Shown here piece by piece: positions 53,797 to 63,849 of a DNA stretch of 64,000 nt (its first letter is position 1; each line of letters starts with the position of its first letter). Source of the stretch: Oscillospiraceae bacterium (lineage in GTDB: Bacteria; Bacillota; Clostridia; Oscillospirales; Ruminococcaceae). The stretch spans positions 28,313 through 92,312 of the forward strand of contig CAAGCE010000187.1 of NCBI GenBank assembly GCA_900768245.1, read 5' to 3'. The notes under the pieces were generated by a model. It searched no databases. It was not told the DNA's origin and saw nothing but the letters and a program-made list of their open reading frames with translations. The position numbers and the translations under genes are program-made.

Positions 53797-56130
53797 TTAA
53801 AGAGCAATTGTAGCTTTTTCAGCGCCAACAGGAACTTCTACTGTCTTATCACCGAATGTGATCTTGAATGGAGCAGGGGTCTTTGTGAATGTGACTTCGA
53901 TAGCATTACCTGTGTTTGTTGCTGTGAGGTCGATAACCTTTTCAGCTTCTGTGTTATAAATGCTGCATGAAGCGGATTTGCCGTTTTCAAGTTCATAAAT
54001 AACAACTTCAGCATTGTTGAGGTAATCATATTCAAAATTTCTTACAAATGCACCATATGTAATAATGCTGTTTGGCTTAGCAAGGCATGGGAGAGAGAAG
54101 TAGTCAAATTTTTCGTTGTAATATTTGCCGCCTTCATACTTCTTGCCTGAGATAATATCTGTCCAGATGCCCTGCGGTACATAGAATTCAGCTGTGCCTT
54201 CATCATTGATGATAGGAGCAACAAGAATGTTATCACCGAACATATACTGTTTGTCAAGGTAGAGGCAAACAGGATCGTCTGCATAGTCGATAACCATTGC
54301 TCTCATCATAGGAACACCGACTGTTGAAGTCTTTATTGCCTGTGACCAGATGTATGGCATAAGCTTACCCTTGAGCTTTGTGAAGAAACGGAGAACATCA
54401 ACGGATTCTTCATCAAAGAGCCATGGCACACGGTACGATGAATTGCCGTGGAGTCTTGAATGTGTTGAGAATAAGCCGAATGCAGCCCATCTCTTATAAA
54501 TATCGGGAGTAGCAGTAGCTTCAAAGCCACTCATATCGTGGCTGAAGAAACCAAAGCCTGAAAGGCAAAGTGAAAGTCCGCCACGGATCGTTTCAGCCAT
54601 TGATGTGTATTCTGCAGAGCAGTCACCGCCCCAATGAACAGGGAACTTCTGACCGCCTACTGTTGCTGAACGTGCGAAGAGGCAAGCCTTGTTTTCGCCG
54701 TAATATTCTTTAAGAACATTGAATACAGTCTTGTTGTAAAGGTATGTATAATAGTTATGCATTGCGATCGGATCAGAACCGTCATAATACTTAACATTTG
54801 TAGGGATTCTTTCACCAAAGTCTGTCTTGAATGCGTTTACGCCCATTTCACAGAGAACACGGAGCTTTGATGCATACCATTCGCAGGCAGCAGGATTTGT
54901 GAAGTCAACGATAGCCATACCCGGCTGCCACATATCTGCCTGGAAAACGCTTCCGTCAGGGTTCTTAATGAAATAGCCATTCTTAACGCCTTCATCAAAA
55001 AGCTTTGAACGCTGGGCGATATATGGGTTGATCCATACACAGATCTCAAGACCCTTCTGTTCTTTAAGACGTTTGAGCATTTCTGCAGGCTCAGGGAACT
55101 GACGCTTGTCCCATTCAAAGTCGCACCACTGGAATTCCTTCATCCAGAAGCAGTCAAAATGGAATACCTGAAGAGGAATATCTCTTTCAGCCATACCGTC
55201 GATGAATGAAGTAACTGTTTCTTCATCGTACTTTGTTGTAAATGATGTTGTGAGCCAAAGTCCGAATGTATATGCAGGAGGAAGTGATGGCTTACCTGTA
55301 AGAGTTGTGTAGTTTGAGAGAACTTCTGTAAGGTTTTCACCGCCGATAACGAAATATTCAAGGTGTTCACCTGGAACTGTGAAAGAAACCTTGGAAACTG
55401 TGTCGGAAGCAACTTCATATGAAACCTTATCTGAGGAGTTTACCAAAATACCATAGCCTCTTGAAGAAACATAGAAAGGAATGCACTTATATGACTGATC
55501 GGAGCATGTGCCGCCGTCAGAGTTCCATGTTTCAACATTCTGACCGTTCTTTACAAATGTTGTGAATTTTTCGCCGAAGCCATAGATACATTCGCCAACG
55601 GAAAGAGTAAGCTGTTCACGAAGATATGTGCTGCGGCTGTCACGGGGATATGACCAGAATGTATCGTCCTGAGTAGCATTAAGTCTGCTTGATACCTTAA
55701 ACTGGCTTTCATTGATTATAGTTGTAGCTCTCCAAGCACCGCCTGTAAGCTTCTTATCCTTATAATAGAACTGAACATTCCATGCGAACTTGCTGATATG
55801 GACCTTAGTATCGCCTGCAATGAGTTCAAAATAGTCACCGCCCTCAACTATCTCAGGAACGAAACCCTGATCCTCGTTAAGTTCAAACTTAGGCATATTG
55901 TCAAGTGTGCCCTTATAATGGTCAACAGTTACTTTGATTACATCTTTCTGAGTGCAGGAATATGTAATATCGAGCACAGGACCGCCAAGAGTCATACCTC
56001 TGTTCTGAATATAGGTAGATGTAGCGAGAACGTTAATATAATTTTTAACTGTTTTGATTTCATAAGCCTGTGAAGCATAATTTACTTCATAGCCTTTCTG
56101 ATTGAGCCAAAAGCCGTCTGCGAATTTCAT
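53797..56130 (-). CDS. GH31 alpha-glycosidase (alpha-xylosidase-like)
   Basis: The 777-residue cytoplasmic glycoside hydrolase of family 31 is close in layout to YicI-type alpha-xylosidase. It has an N-terminal beta-sandwich (about 1-270) and a TIM barrel (about 271-590) with the nucleophile in 'AFKTDFGERIPTNV'. The 'DMSGFEATATPDIYKRWAAF' loop and C-terminal beta domains follow. The aspartate in 'HWGGDCSAE' is the likely acid/base. It likely removes terminal alpha-xylosyl or alpha-glucosyl residues from oligosaccharides such as isoprimeverose. It has no signal peptide and no adjacent transporter. ATG 56130 has AGGAGG 8 nt upstream. Its promoter overlaps a palindrome. Confidence 0.9.
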   Translation of the reverse strand: MKFADGFWLNQKGYEVNYASQAYEIKTVKNYINVLATSTYIQNRGMTLGGPVLDITYSCTQKDVIKVTVDHYKGTLDNMPKFELNEDQGFVPEIVEGGDYFELIAGDTKVHISKFAWNVQFYYKDKKLTGGAWRATTIINESQFKVSSRLNATQDDTFWSYPRDSRSTYLREQLTLSVGECIYGFGEKFTTFVKNGQNVETWNSDGGTCSDQSYKCIPFYVSSRGYGILVNSSDKVSYEVASDTVSKVSFTVPGEHLEYFVIGGENLTEVLSNYTTLTGKPSLPPAYTFGLWLTTSFTTKYDEETVTSFIDGMAERDIPLQVFHFDCFWMKEFQWCDFEWDKRQFPEPAEMLKRLKEQKGLEICVWINPYIAQRSKLFDEGVKNGYFIKNPDGSVFQADMWQPGMAIVDFTNPAACEWYASKLRVLCEMGVNAFKTDFGERIPTNVKYYDGSDPIAMHNYYTYLYNKTVFNVLKEYYGENKACLFARSATVGGQKFPVHWGGDCSAEYTSMAETIRGGLSLCLSGFGFFSHDMSGFEATATPDIYKRWAAFGLFSTHSRLHGNSSYRVPWLFDEESVDVLRFFTKLKGKLMPYIWSQAIKTSTVGVPMMRAMVIDYADDPVCLYLDKQYMFGDNILVAPIINDEGTAEFYVPQGIWTDIISGKKYEGGKYYNEKFDYFSLPCLAKPNSIITYGAFVRNFEYDYLNNAEVVIYELENGKSASCSIYNTEAEKVIDLTATNTGNAIEVTFTKTPAPFKITFGDKTVEVPVGAEKATIAL

Positions 56131-56147
56131 CACAAATACCTCCTGTT

Positions 56148-56163
56148 ATGTAATTGATTACAT
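56148..56163. promoter_or_regulatory. Palindromic operator-like site before the GH31 gene
   Basis: ATGTAATTGATTACAT is a perfect dyad (seven-base half sites, two-base centre) overlapping the edge of the GH31 -10 box. It resembles sugar-regulator operators; the bound protein is unknown. Confidence 0.5.
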
Positions 56164-56190
56164 TGTACAACATATACATAAAAATTGCAA
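56162..56190 (-). promoter_or_regulatory. Promoter of the GH31 gene
   Basis: TTGCAA (56185-56190), 17 bp and TACAAT (56162-56167) on the minus strand. The palindrome starts in the -10 and covers the start point, so repression is likely. Confidence 0.6.
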
Positions 56191-56382
56191 GGGCTTTACA
56201 AAACTTTTTAGTTTATTCATACTTTGTAGCATTTTGGTCTGCATACAAGCTATACTTAGTGAATATAGATATACAGACAGCAAACAGGTATGTAATATTA
56301 TTTGCATAGCTTTAAGGCAGTTCAGAAACCTGAATAATAAAGTCAGGTTTACAGCAAAATCAGCTAAATGAGGAGGATTTTT

Positions 56383-57933
56383 ATGGAGTTAAAACTCAAT
56401 AAAGAGGAAATTTTAATGTCTGAGCCAATACTCAGCACAAAACAGGAGCAGGCGGTTGAGCTGGATTATGTTCTGCCCGACTATTACCCTGAGATATTCA
56501 AGATAATCAAGTGTATTACTACTCCGAGGATTGTTTCGTGCAGCGTGAACGGTGACAAATTGAACTATGATATTTCGGTTTCTGTAAGGGTTTTGTATTG
56601 TGCCGAAGAAAGTGGTGCAATACAGGTCATTGAGCAGAAAATGATGTATTCCAAAACTGCGGATATGAGCAGGACAGGTATCGTTCCTGATATTAATATT
56701 GTACCCAGAACAGATTATATTAACTGCCGTGCGGTTAATCAGCGTCGCATTGATATTCGTGGAGCGGTTTCAGCCGATATTAACGTGTTCGATACAGCTA
56801 AAAGCGAAATAATTTCCGATGCATTCGGAATGGATATACAACTTAAAAAGCTTCCTGTTACATATCCTGTGAACCGTTTGTATACATCAAAAATCATATC
56901 TCTTAAAGATGAATTTGAACTTGGAATGTCCAAACCTGCAATTGACAGTATAGTATGGTATGATGCAGTCGTTGCCTCAACTGATAAAAAGGTTATCGCA
57001 AATAAAATGGTCGCAAAAGGTGAGCTGTACATCAATATGCTATATACATACAGCAGCGGCGGAGAAACCGGTATGGAATCAATGCAGTTCACAATGCCTT
57101 TTTCGCAGATAATCGAACTTGAAGGTATCGATGAACGCTTTGAATGTTTTGTTGATGCAGATGTAATGTCCTGCGAGATACAGCCTCATGCTGACGGTGA
57201 GGGAAATTCCAAGCTTGCCGAATGTGACCTGTCGCTTATGATAAAGTGTACCGCATACAGAACCTCAACAGTAGAATTTGCTGTCGACGAATATTCTTCT
57301 TCATATGAAAGCAGTGACACCAAAGCTGACGTCAAAATCGAAACAATGCCGCAGTATATCAATTATTCAGGGATCATCAAAGCATCTGTAAATAACGGCG
57401 GCGATGATATAAACTGCATTTACAGCGTAAAATGCCAGATAAAAGATTATACGACATCAACCGATACAGAAAATAAATGCGTAATCATCAGCGGAAATGC
57501 TGTCTATACGGTTATTTATTGTGACGGAGAAAAAAAGCCATCTGCAATCGAAAAAGAAGAGCCGTTTGAACTTAACATTCCTATATCCGAAATTTCAGAA
57601 AATTGCATCATTAAACTTAAAGCTGCACCTATCTCATGCTCATATAATCTTGTTTCAGAAAATACAGTTGAAATAAAAACAGACATAAAGGTATGCGGTA
57701 CAGTATGCTGTGTTATCAATATCAATGGTTTATCTGATATTTTTGTTGATGAAAATTCATCTGTAATGCATGATAATAATTGTGCTGTAAAGCTATATTT
57801 TGCAGACTGCGGAGAAACAGTCTGGGATATTGCAAAAAGGTATCGTTCATCGGTTGATGCGATTATTGATGAAAATGATATTGACAGCGAAACCATAAGC
57901 GACAATTGTATGCTTATCATACCGATCATTTAA
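56383..57933 (+). CDS. sipL: SipL-like SpoIVA-interacting coat morphogenesis protein (DUF3794/LysM)
   Basis: The 516-residue protein has three DUF3794 (SPOCS) domains: about 1-150, about 150-300 and about 300-455. A C-terminal LysM domain follows (about 470-516, 'YFADCGETVWDIAKRYRSS'). This is the domain order and length of SipL of Clostridioides difficile, which binds SpoIVA through LysM to dock the coat on the forespore. Here spoIVA begins 21 nt downstream. The start at 56383 follows GAGGAGG. It is expected to be mother-cell (sigma-E) expressed; a candidate site is too poorly spaced to assert. Confidence 0.88.
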   Translation: MELKLNKEEILMSEPILSTKQEQAVELDYVLPDYYPEIFKIIKCITTPRIVSCSVNGDKLNYDISVSVRVLYCAEESGAIQVIEQKMMYSKTADMSRTGIVPDINIVPRTDYINCRAVNQRRIDIRGAVSADINVFDTAKSEIISDAFGMDIQLKKLPVTYPVNRLYTSKIISLKDEFELGMSKPAIDSIVWYDAVVASTDKKVIANKMVAKGELYINMLYTYSSGGETGMESMQFTMPFSQIIELEGIDERFECFVDADVMSCEIQPHADGEGNSKLAECDLSLMIKCTAYRTSTVEFAVDEYSSSYESSDTKADVKIETMPQYINYSGIIKASVNNGGDDINCIYSVKCQIKDYTTSTDTENKCVIISGNAVYTVIYCDGEKKPSAIEKEEPFELNIPISEISENCIIKLKAAPISCSYNLVSENTVEIKTDIKVCGTVCCVININGLSDIFVDENSSVMHDNNCAVKLYFADCGETVWDIAKRYRSSVDAIIDENDIDSETISDNCMLIIPII

Positions 57934-57953
57934 AATAAACAGAGGTGTATATA

Positions 57954-59432
57954 ATGGTAAACAATGATATTTACAGCGATATTGCCAAAAGAACGGACGG
58001 GGATATTTATATCGGTATTGTCGGTCCTGTAAGAACAGGTAAATCCACATTCATAAAACGCTTTATGGAACAGCTTGTTATACCGAATATAACAAGTGAA
58101 TTCAGGCGGGAACGTGCTGTTGATGAGCTGCCGCAGTCAGCAGCAGGAAAAACTATTATGACAACTGAGCCTAAATTCATTCCGGAAGAAGCGGTTGAGG
58201 TCAAAATAAACGACAATACAAAATTCAATGTCAGAATGATAGACTGCGTTGGGTATATAGTTCCGAGTGCGATAGGTTACATTGAAAATGAAGCTCCGAG
58301 AATGGTGGTCACACCATGGTTTGAGGAAGAGATACCGTTTGCAATGGCTGCCGAGATCGGAACGCAGAAGGTCATTCAGGATCATTCAACTATCGGGCTT
58401 GTGGTGACTACTGACGGAAGTATTTCAGATATTCCGAGGGAGGAATATGAAGAAGCCGAACAGCGTGTTATTGATGAGCTTGTTTCAATTAATAAGCCTT
58501 TTATCATCGTGCTTAACTGTGTTGACCCTGATTCAGCCGAATCACAAAAGCTTGCTGAGCAGATGTCTGCAAAGTATGGAAATGTTGTTATTCCTGTAAA
58601 CTGCCTTGCTCTTGATGAAGAAAGTATAAATAATATTTTGCGGCAGGTGCTTTATGCTTTTCCGATAAAGGAAATAAATATAAGTATGCCAAAGTGGATA
58701 ACTGCTCTTGACAAAAATCATTGGCTCAAATGCAGCGTTATGGGTACAATAAGAAATGCTGCTGCCGATATGCACCATGTCCGTGATGTAGATAGGCTGA
58801 CAGAAAGAATATCAGACGGCGATTACATTGATGGTTCAAGGATAGATACAATTGATCTTGGAAAGGGAAGTGCAGACGTAAGCATAGACCTTGAAAAGTG
58901 TCTGTTCTATAAAATCATCGGTGAGGAAACAGGTATTGAGATCAGCAATGACAATGACCTTATGCCGCTTCTGAAAGAACTGATGTGCATAAAGAAAAAA
59001 TACGAAAAAATCGAAAATGCACTTTCAGAAGTTGAAGCAACAGGCTATGGAATAGTTATGCCGCAGCTTGATGACCTTACCCTTGAAGAGCCTGAGATTA
59101 TCAAACAAGGTGGAAAATACGGTGTTCGTCTTAAAGCGTCCGCACCGTCGATCCATATGATGAAAGCAAATATTGTTACAGAAGTAAACCCTATCGTTGG
59201 TTCGGAAAAGCAATCGGAAGAACTTGTGATGTACCTTATGAATGAATTTGATGAAGATCCCAAGAAAATTTGGAGCTCAAATATTTTTGGAAAATCGCTT
59301 CATGAGCTTGTCAATGAAGGACTTCACAACAAGCTGTACAAAATGCCTGTTGATGCAAGGCTTAAACTGCAGGAAACTCTCGAACGTATCATAAATGAGG
59401 GCTGCGGCGGCTTGATCTGCTTTATTCTTTAA
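57954..59432 (+). CDS. spoIVA: Stage IV sporulation protein A (SpoIVA)
   Basis: SpoIVA is the ATPase that polymerises on the outer forespore membrane as the base of the spore coat. The 492-residue length equals the Bacillus protein. N-terminal features are 'IYIGIVGPVRTGKSTFIKRF' (Walker A within), 'MIDCVGYIVPSAIGY' and 'GLVVTTDGSISDIPREEY' (threonine-rich switch). The C-terminus 'EGCGGLICFIL' is typical. GTG 57945 is an alternative start, but ATG 57954 has AGAGGTG at proper spacing. It is co-transcribed with the sipL-like gene. Confidence 0.96.
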   Translation: MVNNDIYSDIAKRTDGDIYIGIVGPVRTGKSTFIKRFMEQLVIPNITSEFRRERAVDELPQSAAGKTIMTTEPKFIPEEAVEVKINDNTKFNVRMIDCVGYIVPSAIGYIENEAPRMVVTPWFEEEIPFAMAAEIGTQKVIQDHSTIGLVVTTDGSISDIPREEYEEAEQRVIDELVSINKPFIIVLNCVDPDSAESQKLAEQMSAKYGNVVIPVNCLALDEESINNILRQVLYAFPIKEINISMPKWITALDKNHWLKCSVMGTIRNAAADMHHVRDVDRLTERISDGDYIDGSRIDTIDLGKGSADVSIDLEKCLFYKIIGEETGIEISNDNDLMPLLKELMCIKKKYEKIENALSEVEATGYGIVMPQLDDLTLEEPEIIKQGGKYGVRLKASAPSIHMMKANIVTEVNPIVGSEKQSEELVMYLMNEFDEDPKKIWSSNIFGKSLHELVNEGLHNKLYKMPVDARLKLQETLERIINEGCGGLICFIL

Positions 59433-59509
59433 ATGACGGATTTATAAACAAAAATCTGATTGACATAAGCCGAATATCAATAATGGCATTTGGCTCATAA
59501 AAAGTAATA

Positions 59510-59551
59510 CCACCGTAACATTGCATATAAGCGAATGCAGTGCTGCGGTGG
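59510..59551 (+). terminator. Terminator of sipL/spoIVA
   Basis: CCACCG ... CGGTGG with an inner CATTGCAT/ATGCAGTG pairing, followed by TTTTAAATTT. An outer pair TTGGCTCA (about 59490) and TGAGCCAA (about 59560) encloses it. Confidence 0.72.
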
Positions 59552-59572
59552 TTTTAAATTTGAGCCAAAAAA

Positions 59573-59597
59573 GAGTGTCCCGAAAAACGAGACACTC
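59573..59597 (-). terminator. Terminator of the 1317-residue repeat protein gene
   Basis: On the minus strand GAGTGTCTCG and CGGGACACTC form the stem around a TTTTT loop, followed by TTTTTTGGCTC. Confidence 0.87.
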
Positions 59598-59604
59598 AAA
59601 ATTA

Positions 59605-62600
59605 TCAGTTAAGCCTGTTTCCGCATTCAGCACAGAATTTTGCAGTTGAGCTTGCAATTCTTGCACCGCACTGATCGCAGAATCTTGGTTTTGATTCGTC
59701 CGGAGCTTCTTCGGAAACAGCAGCTTCGCTTGTTTCAGCAACAGTTACAGGTGCAGCTGCCTGCTTTTCCTCTTCAGCCTTGACCTCATTGCTGCGTTCA
59801 ACGGCTGCAGTTTCAATAAGTTCCTTCATATGTTCTTCGGCTCTCTTATCTCTGATGTAGTTAATAAGAGCAGTCATAGCCTTAGCAGTTGCCTCAATAG
59901 AGTTCTTATTGATAGAGCAAGGTATCTCACTTGTGTTTCCGTTTCTTTCAGCAACAATAATAGCAGTTGCCATAAGGCTCTTTTTAGCCTGGAATGAAAC
60001 AAGATCGTCTATCTTGATCCTGTTGATAACGCCCTTGTTGATGAAGTAGAAATACTCTGTTGTAAGAGTAAATCCGCTGTCAGAAGAGCTGTCATGGAGG
60101 AATATCGGAAGTTCATAACGACCTACCGAAACATATTTTTGGCAAGCCTCATCATACTTTTGATAGAAGAGATTTGAAATTGTCGGAACAAGGAAGCTTA
60201 CAGTAGAAACATTAAATTCATTGATCTTCTGTTTCAGGCAGTCAATGTATTCCTTCTGTTCATTATTCTTGAGTTCCATAATGTGTGCTTCGATGGAATC
60301 AAGGTACTGGTTCTTGATATTGTCATCAAGTGACATTGTTCTGATTTTTACAATGGTATCAAGTGCTCTCTTTACACTTAATGTGCTGATATTACCGCAA
60401 AGATCACGAACTTCCTTATCGGCAAGTTCAGTTATCTGTTTTTCAATGTTATAAATATAAGATGACTTGAGTTCGGCAGGGCAGTTATAATCATTGACCT
60501 TATTCTTCATTTCGTTAAGCTGAGCTTTATTTGAAGAAGAAATATCAGCTGTTATTGAATCAAGACCTGCAATATAAAGCTGTTCGAGTTTTTCATTAAG
60601 TTTATTGATGTAATCAGTTTTGTGTTCTTCTTTGAAGCCGCCCGCAGTCACAAGATTAATAGCTGCGTTTGTCTTATCAACATCAAAGTTATCAATATCG
60701 GCAACTATTGCATCAAGCTCTTCGATCTCGATCGCATCTGCACGTTCATCAGCCTTAACAACGCTGCGCTGGTAAAGTTCATCACCAAGTTCATTGCGTC
60801 TTGCTGCCATATCCTCTCTGAACTTGGCAAGAGAATCAGAGTCCATTTCTGCGACAGTATCAAGAAGCTTGTTGAATTCAGCGTATTTGACGTTTTCAAT
60901 GCAGTTGTCAATTTTTTCTATGTATCCATCACAAATAGCAACATACTTATCATTATTTTTGATGTCATCTTTAAGCTTGTTAAGTTCCTCTTCGCTGAGT
61001 TCATTGATGTTCTCACAAAGCTTATCAAGTTCAATGCGGCGAAGTTCATCTTCACGTTCAGTAACCTTTTTAAGATAAATCGTTGTAAGAGATTCATCAT
61101 ATTTATCGCTGAGAAGAACGTCTTTAAGTTCGTCAAGCTTATCCTGTTCCATTGAGAAAATATATTTGCAAAGTTCAGCAAGTTCGGTATTTTTCAACTC
61201 ACATTCTCTGCGCTCGATCTTTTCAAGGAAACGTGCTTTAAGGTCGTCATTATATTTCTTATCTGTATTATTGATCTCATTTTTGAGCTTGTCAAGCTGT
61301 TCCTGAGCCATTTCCTCAATACCTGAACACATTGAAACAAGTTCATCATCAAGAATAGCCTGTTCACGCTGGCTGATCTTTGGAAGGTATGGTGCAATAA
61401 GATTTTCAGGATAATTCTTTGCTGCAACTGTTGATTTGATATTGTTAAGCTCATCAGCTGTTGCAAAATCAATATTTTCAAATAACTTCTCAACCTCATG
61501 CTGCTCATATTCAGACATAAGGGCATTGATCTCTGAGATAAGTGAAGCTGTATATTTTTCAGGGTATTTGTCGGAAGAAAGCTTAGCCTTGGCATCTGCA
61601 AGCCGGGTCATATCAAAATTGTCCATGCCATTGCATATGGATTCGATTTCAGCTTTGATCTTATTTTCAGCATATTCTTCAGCTTTGCGAACATAGCTTT
61701 CAGATAAAACCTTAGGGTAACGGTCTGATCTCATTGCATCAATGACTTTAAGTGTTTCTTCCTTAGTCATACCGTCAAGCTTTGCATAGAGCTTATCAAG
61801 TTCGGTATGGAGAGCGGAATTAAGATGGTCATTGATCTCAGCAAGCTTAGGTCTTACAACTGACTCAGCATAATTTGTTTTAAGCACATTATTACGCAGT
61901 TCAATTGTATCATCTGCATCAAGCATCGGAAGATCAAGGCAAAGCTGATCGAGCATACTTTCTTCAACACGGTTAAGTGCTATCTTTACTTTTACAAGAT
62001 ATTTTGATTTTGTAGCTTCGTCAACGGTGATACCGTTAATGTGCTTTCTTAAATCAATGAGTTCTGATTCATCGAGTGCGGAAAGGTCAACACAAAGAGC
62101 CTGAAGTTCAAGCTCATTAGCCATAGCACGCTTCATATCATCAGGAGTATCAAAAACAGTTCCGTTATATGTTCTTCTCTTGAGATCAACATCTTTGATG
62201 TAATCATTGAGTTCGTTCATATAGTTGGTATTTTCAAAATGGTATTTTTCGTTTACCTTTTCAAGCTGTTCTTTAATGATCTGTGCCTGGTCAAGACCTG
62301 AATTGAAATTGCCGTTTTCATCAAAAAGCTCATCATTAAGATATGAGCTGAATATCTTGTTCTGTAGTTCGTCTTCTGAAATAGGTTCAATACCCCAGAA
62401 TTCAGCTATTCTTGCAGCATTGTTGCTTTCTTCGGGATAACGTCTGAGAATATATGCAAAAATAGCATAATCAGCAGGTTTATGTGACAGTATTGATGTT
62501 ATGAGATATTTTTCTTCGCCCGCACCGACAGTACCGTTGAAATCAGTCTGTTCAAGATTACGCATATCCTTGTAGTATTCCGAGGATTCTGATGCAGGAT

Positions 62601-63558
62601 AGTTAAATTCAAAATCAGCCTGTTTTTTCAGCACATTGATAAATGCAAGCTTTACGCAGTCAATTTTGGAATTTTCATTTCTTATTGCAATGATGCTGAG
62701 CATATCATTTATCTCAGCCGGTTCTTTTTCAATGATAGGATTATAAAAATCATTTACAAAGCTTTCACGAGTGATATTAAGTCCATTATTTTTGAGAGCA
62801 GTAACAGCAACATCAATAATGAAATCAACAGGGGAGAATGAATAACCTGCAATATCAAGTATTTCATTTATGCCGTCAAATACTCCGAGAATATTATTTA
62901 TCTGTTCAAAAAATACATCTGTTTTAAGAGCTCTTGTAGTATTTGTATTAATTACGACTTTGCCGTCAAAAAGAGCAAATTCAATATCATCATCTGATAT
63001 AAGAAGAGGAATATTTTCAACGCATTCGTTAAAATATGTATCAAGACGTGCTTTGATTCCGTCAGCATCAAGAGCTTTTATTTCGCCTATTTCTGATTTT
63101 GTCCAGAAGAACGAATTTTTGATTTTCTTAAAGTGAAGGACTTTGTTTGTCAGCGGAGTAACAGGAGCATATCTTTTGCCCTTTTCACGCATATATTCTT
63201 CACTTACTACGATCGTGTCATTTTTTCCGTTGATCATCCAGTCTTCGGCATAGAAAGCGTCCTCGGCCAGAAGGTCAGTAAGATAAACGTATCCATTTTC
63301 CTCAGCAATCTGTCTTGCTTCAGCGAGGTTAAATGTATTCCAGTTTTCATTGTCATCGGACATAAGAAGCATATCTGAAAAACGGCAGATGTTTAAACCG
63401 TTGCTCTTGGCTTCTTCGTCAGAACACAATGATATTATTTCATTTTCTACGGTAGGATGGCATACCAATTTTGCCTGACTGAAGCAGTTTTTTTCAAACT
63501 TCTCGGAAAAGCCAAAGCATTTCTCCTTGAATATGTCATATTGATTAAAAACGTCCAT
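59605..63558 (-). CDS. Large helical-repeat protein with PH-like region and C-terminal double zinc ribbon, unknown
   Basis: The 1317-residue soluble protein is not one I recognise. Residues 1 to about 480 are an unassigned mixed domain ending in an 'RRTYNGTVFDTPDDM' motif. About 482-1100 are twelve tandem imperfect 51-residue helical repeats, each with pattern ELxxLCxxI, then LxxLK, then YxxxL, then YLxKIxxREDEL. About 1140-1210 contain beta-rich sequence ('TLTTEYFYFINKGVINRIKI') suggestive of a PH/GRAM fold. An Ala/Glu-rich linker precedes two CxxC pairs, 'FCDQCGARI' and 'FCAECGNRL', as a zinc ribbon. It has no signal peptide. The start at 63558 has GGGGG upstream. It is monocistronic. Confidence 0.8.
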   Translation of the reverse strand: MDVFNQYDIFKEKCFGFSEKFEKNCFSQAKLVCHPTVENEIISLCSDEEAKSNGLNICRFSDMLLMSDDNENWNTFNLAEARQIAEENGYVYLTDLLAEDAFYAEDWMINGKNDTIVVSEEYMREKGKRYAPVTPLTNKVLHFKKIKNSFFWTKSEIGEIKALDADGIKARLDTYFNECVENIPLLISDDDIEFALFDGKVVINTNTTRALKTDVFFEQINNILGVFDGINEILDIAGYSFSPVDFIIDVAVTALKNNGLNITRESFVNDFYNPIIEKEPAEINDMLSIIAIRNENSKIDCVKLAFINVLKKQADFEFNYPASESSEYYKDMRNLEQTDFNGTVGAGEEKYLITSILSHKPADYAIFAYILRRYPEESNNAARIAEFWGIEPISEDELQNKIFSSYLNDELFDENGNFNSGLDQAQIIKEQLEKVNEKYHFENTNYMNELNDYIKDVDLKRRTYNGTVFDTPDDMKRAMANELELQALCVDLSALDESELIDLRKHINGITVDEATKSKYLVKVKIALNRVEESMLDQLCLDLPMLDADDTIELRNNVLKTNYAESVVRPKLAEINDHLNSALHTELDKLYAKLDGMTKEETLKVIDAMRSDRYPKVLSESYVRKAEEYAENKIKAEIESICNGMDNFDMTRLADAKAKLSSDKYPEKYTASLISEINALMSEYEQHEVEKLFENIDFATADELNNIKSTVAAKNYPENLIAPYLPKISQREQAILDDELVSMCSGIEEMAQEQLDKLKNEINNTDKKYNDDLKARFLEKIERRECELKNTELAELCKYIFSMEQDKLDELKDVLLSDKYDESLTTIYLKKVTEREDELRRIELDKLCENINELSEEELNKLKDDIKNNDKYVAICDGYIEKIDNCIENVKYAEFNKLLDTVAEMDSDSLAKFREDMAARRNELGDELYQRSVVKADERADAIEIEELDAIVADIDNFDVDKTNAAINLVTAGGFKEEHKTDYINKLNEKLEQLYIAGLDSITADISSSNKAQLNEMKNKVNDYNCPAELKSSYIYNIEKQITELADKEVRDLCGNISTLSVKRALDTIVKIRTMSLDDNIKNQYLDSIEAHIMELKNNEQKEYIDCLKQKINEFNVSTVSFLVPTISNLFYQKYDEACQKYVSVGRYELPIFLHDSSSDSGFTLTTEYFYFINKGVINRIKIDDLVSFQAKKSLMATAIIVAERNGNTSEIPCSINKNSIEATAKAMTALINYIRDKRAEEHMKELIETAAVERSNEVKAEEEKQAAAPVTVAETSEAAVSEEAPDESKPRFCDQCGARIASSTAKFCAECGNRLN

Positions 63559-63849
63559 TACATTTGCCCCCACTTTATTAATTATATAGTATAATCATAT
63601 CAATTTTAACTCAATAAGTCAATAACTATAATGCATTTTTAACAAAATATAATAATTTTTCAAATGATTATTAATAGAATATGCCATAATTGACCTCATT
63701 GTAAATTATATATAATTTGAGCAGATAAATTCACTTGTTTTTGTATAAAGTTTATTAATAAAATAAAAACTTTGATATGTCATTAAACGATACTTTTTGC
63801 AAAAAGTTCGGGCTATAATAAGGTATACTGCAAAAATACAACTTTGCCA

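Noticed and set aside
56217..56249. A sigma-E-like pair (TCATACT and CATACAAG) upstream of the sipL-like gene
   Set aside because: The elements match the consensus moderately, but the spacer is about 18 nt, longer than the usual 14-15, so I do not list it as a promoter.
56102..56371. An 89-codon plus-strand frame spanning the GH31 start and its promoter
   Set aside because: It overlaps the GH31 start, promoter and palindrome, has no ribosome site and no recognisable domain.
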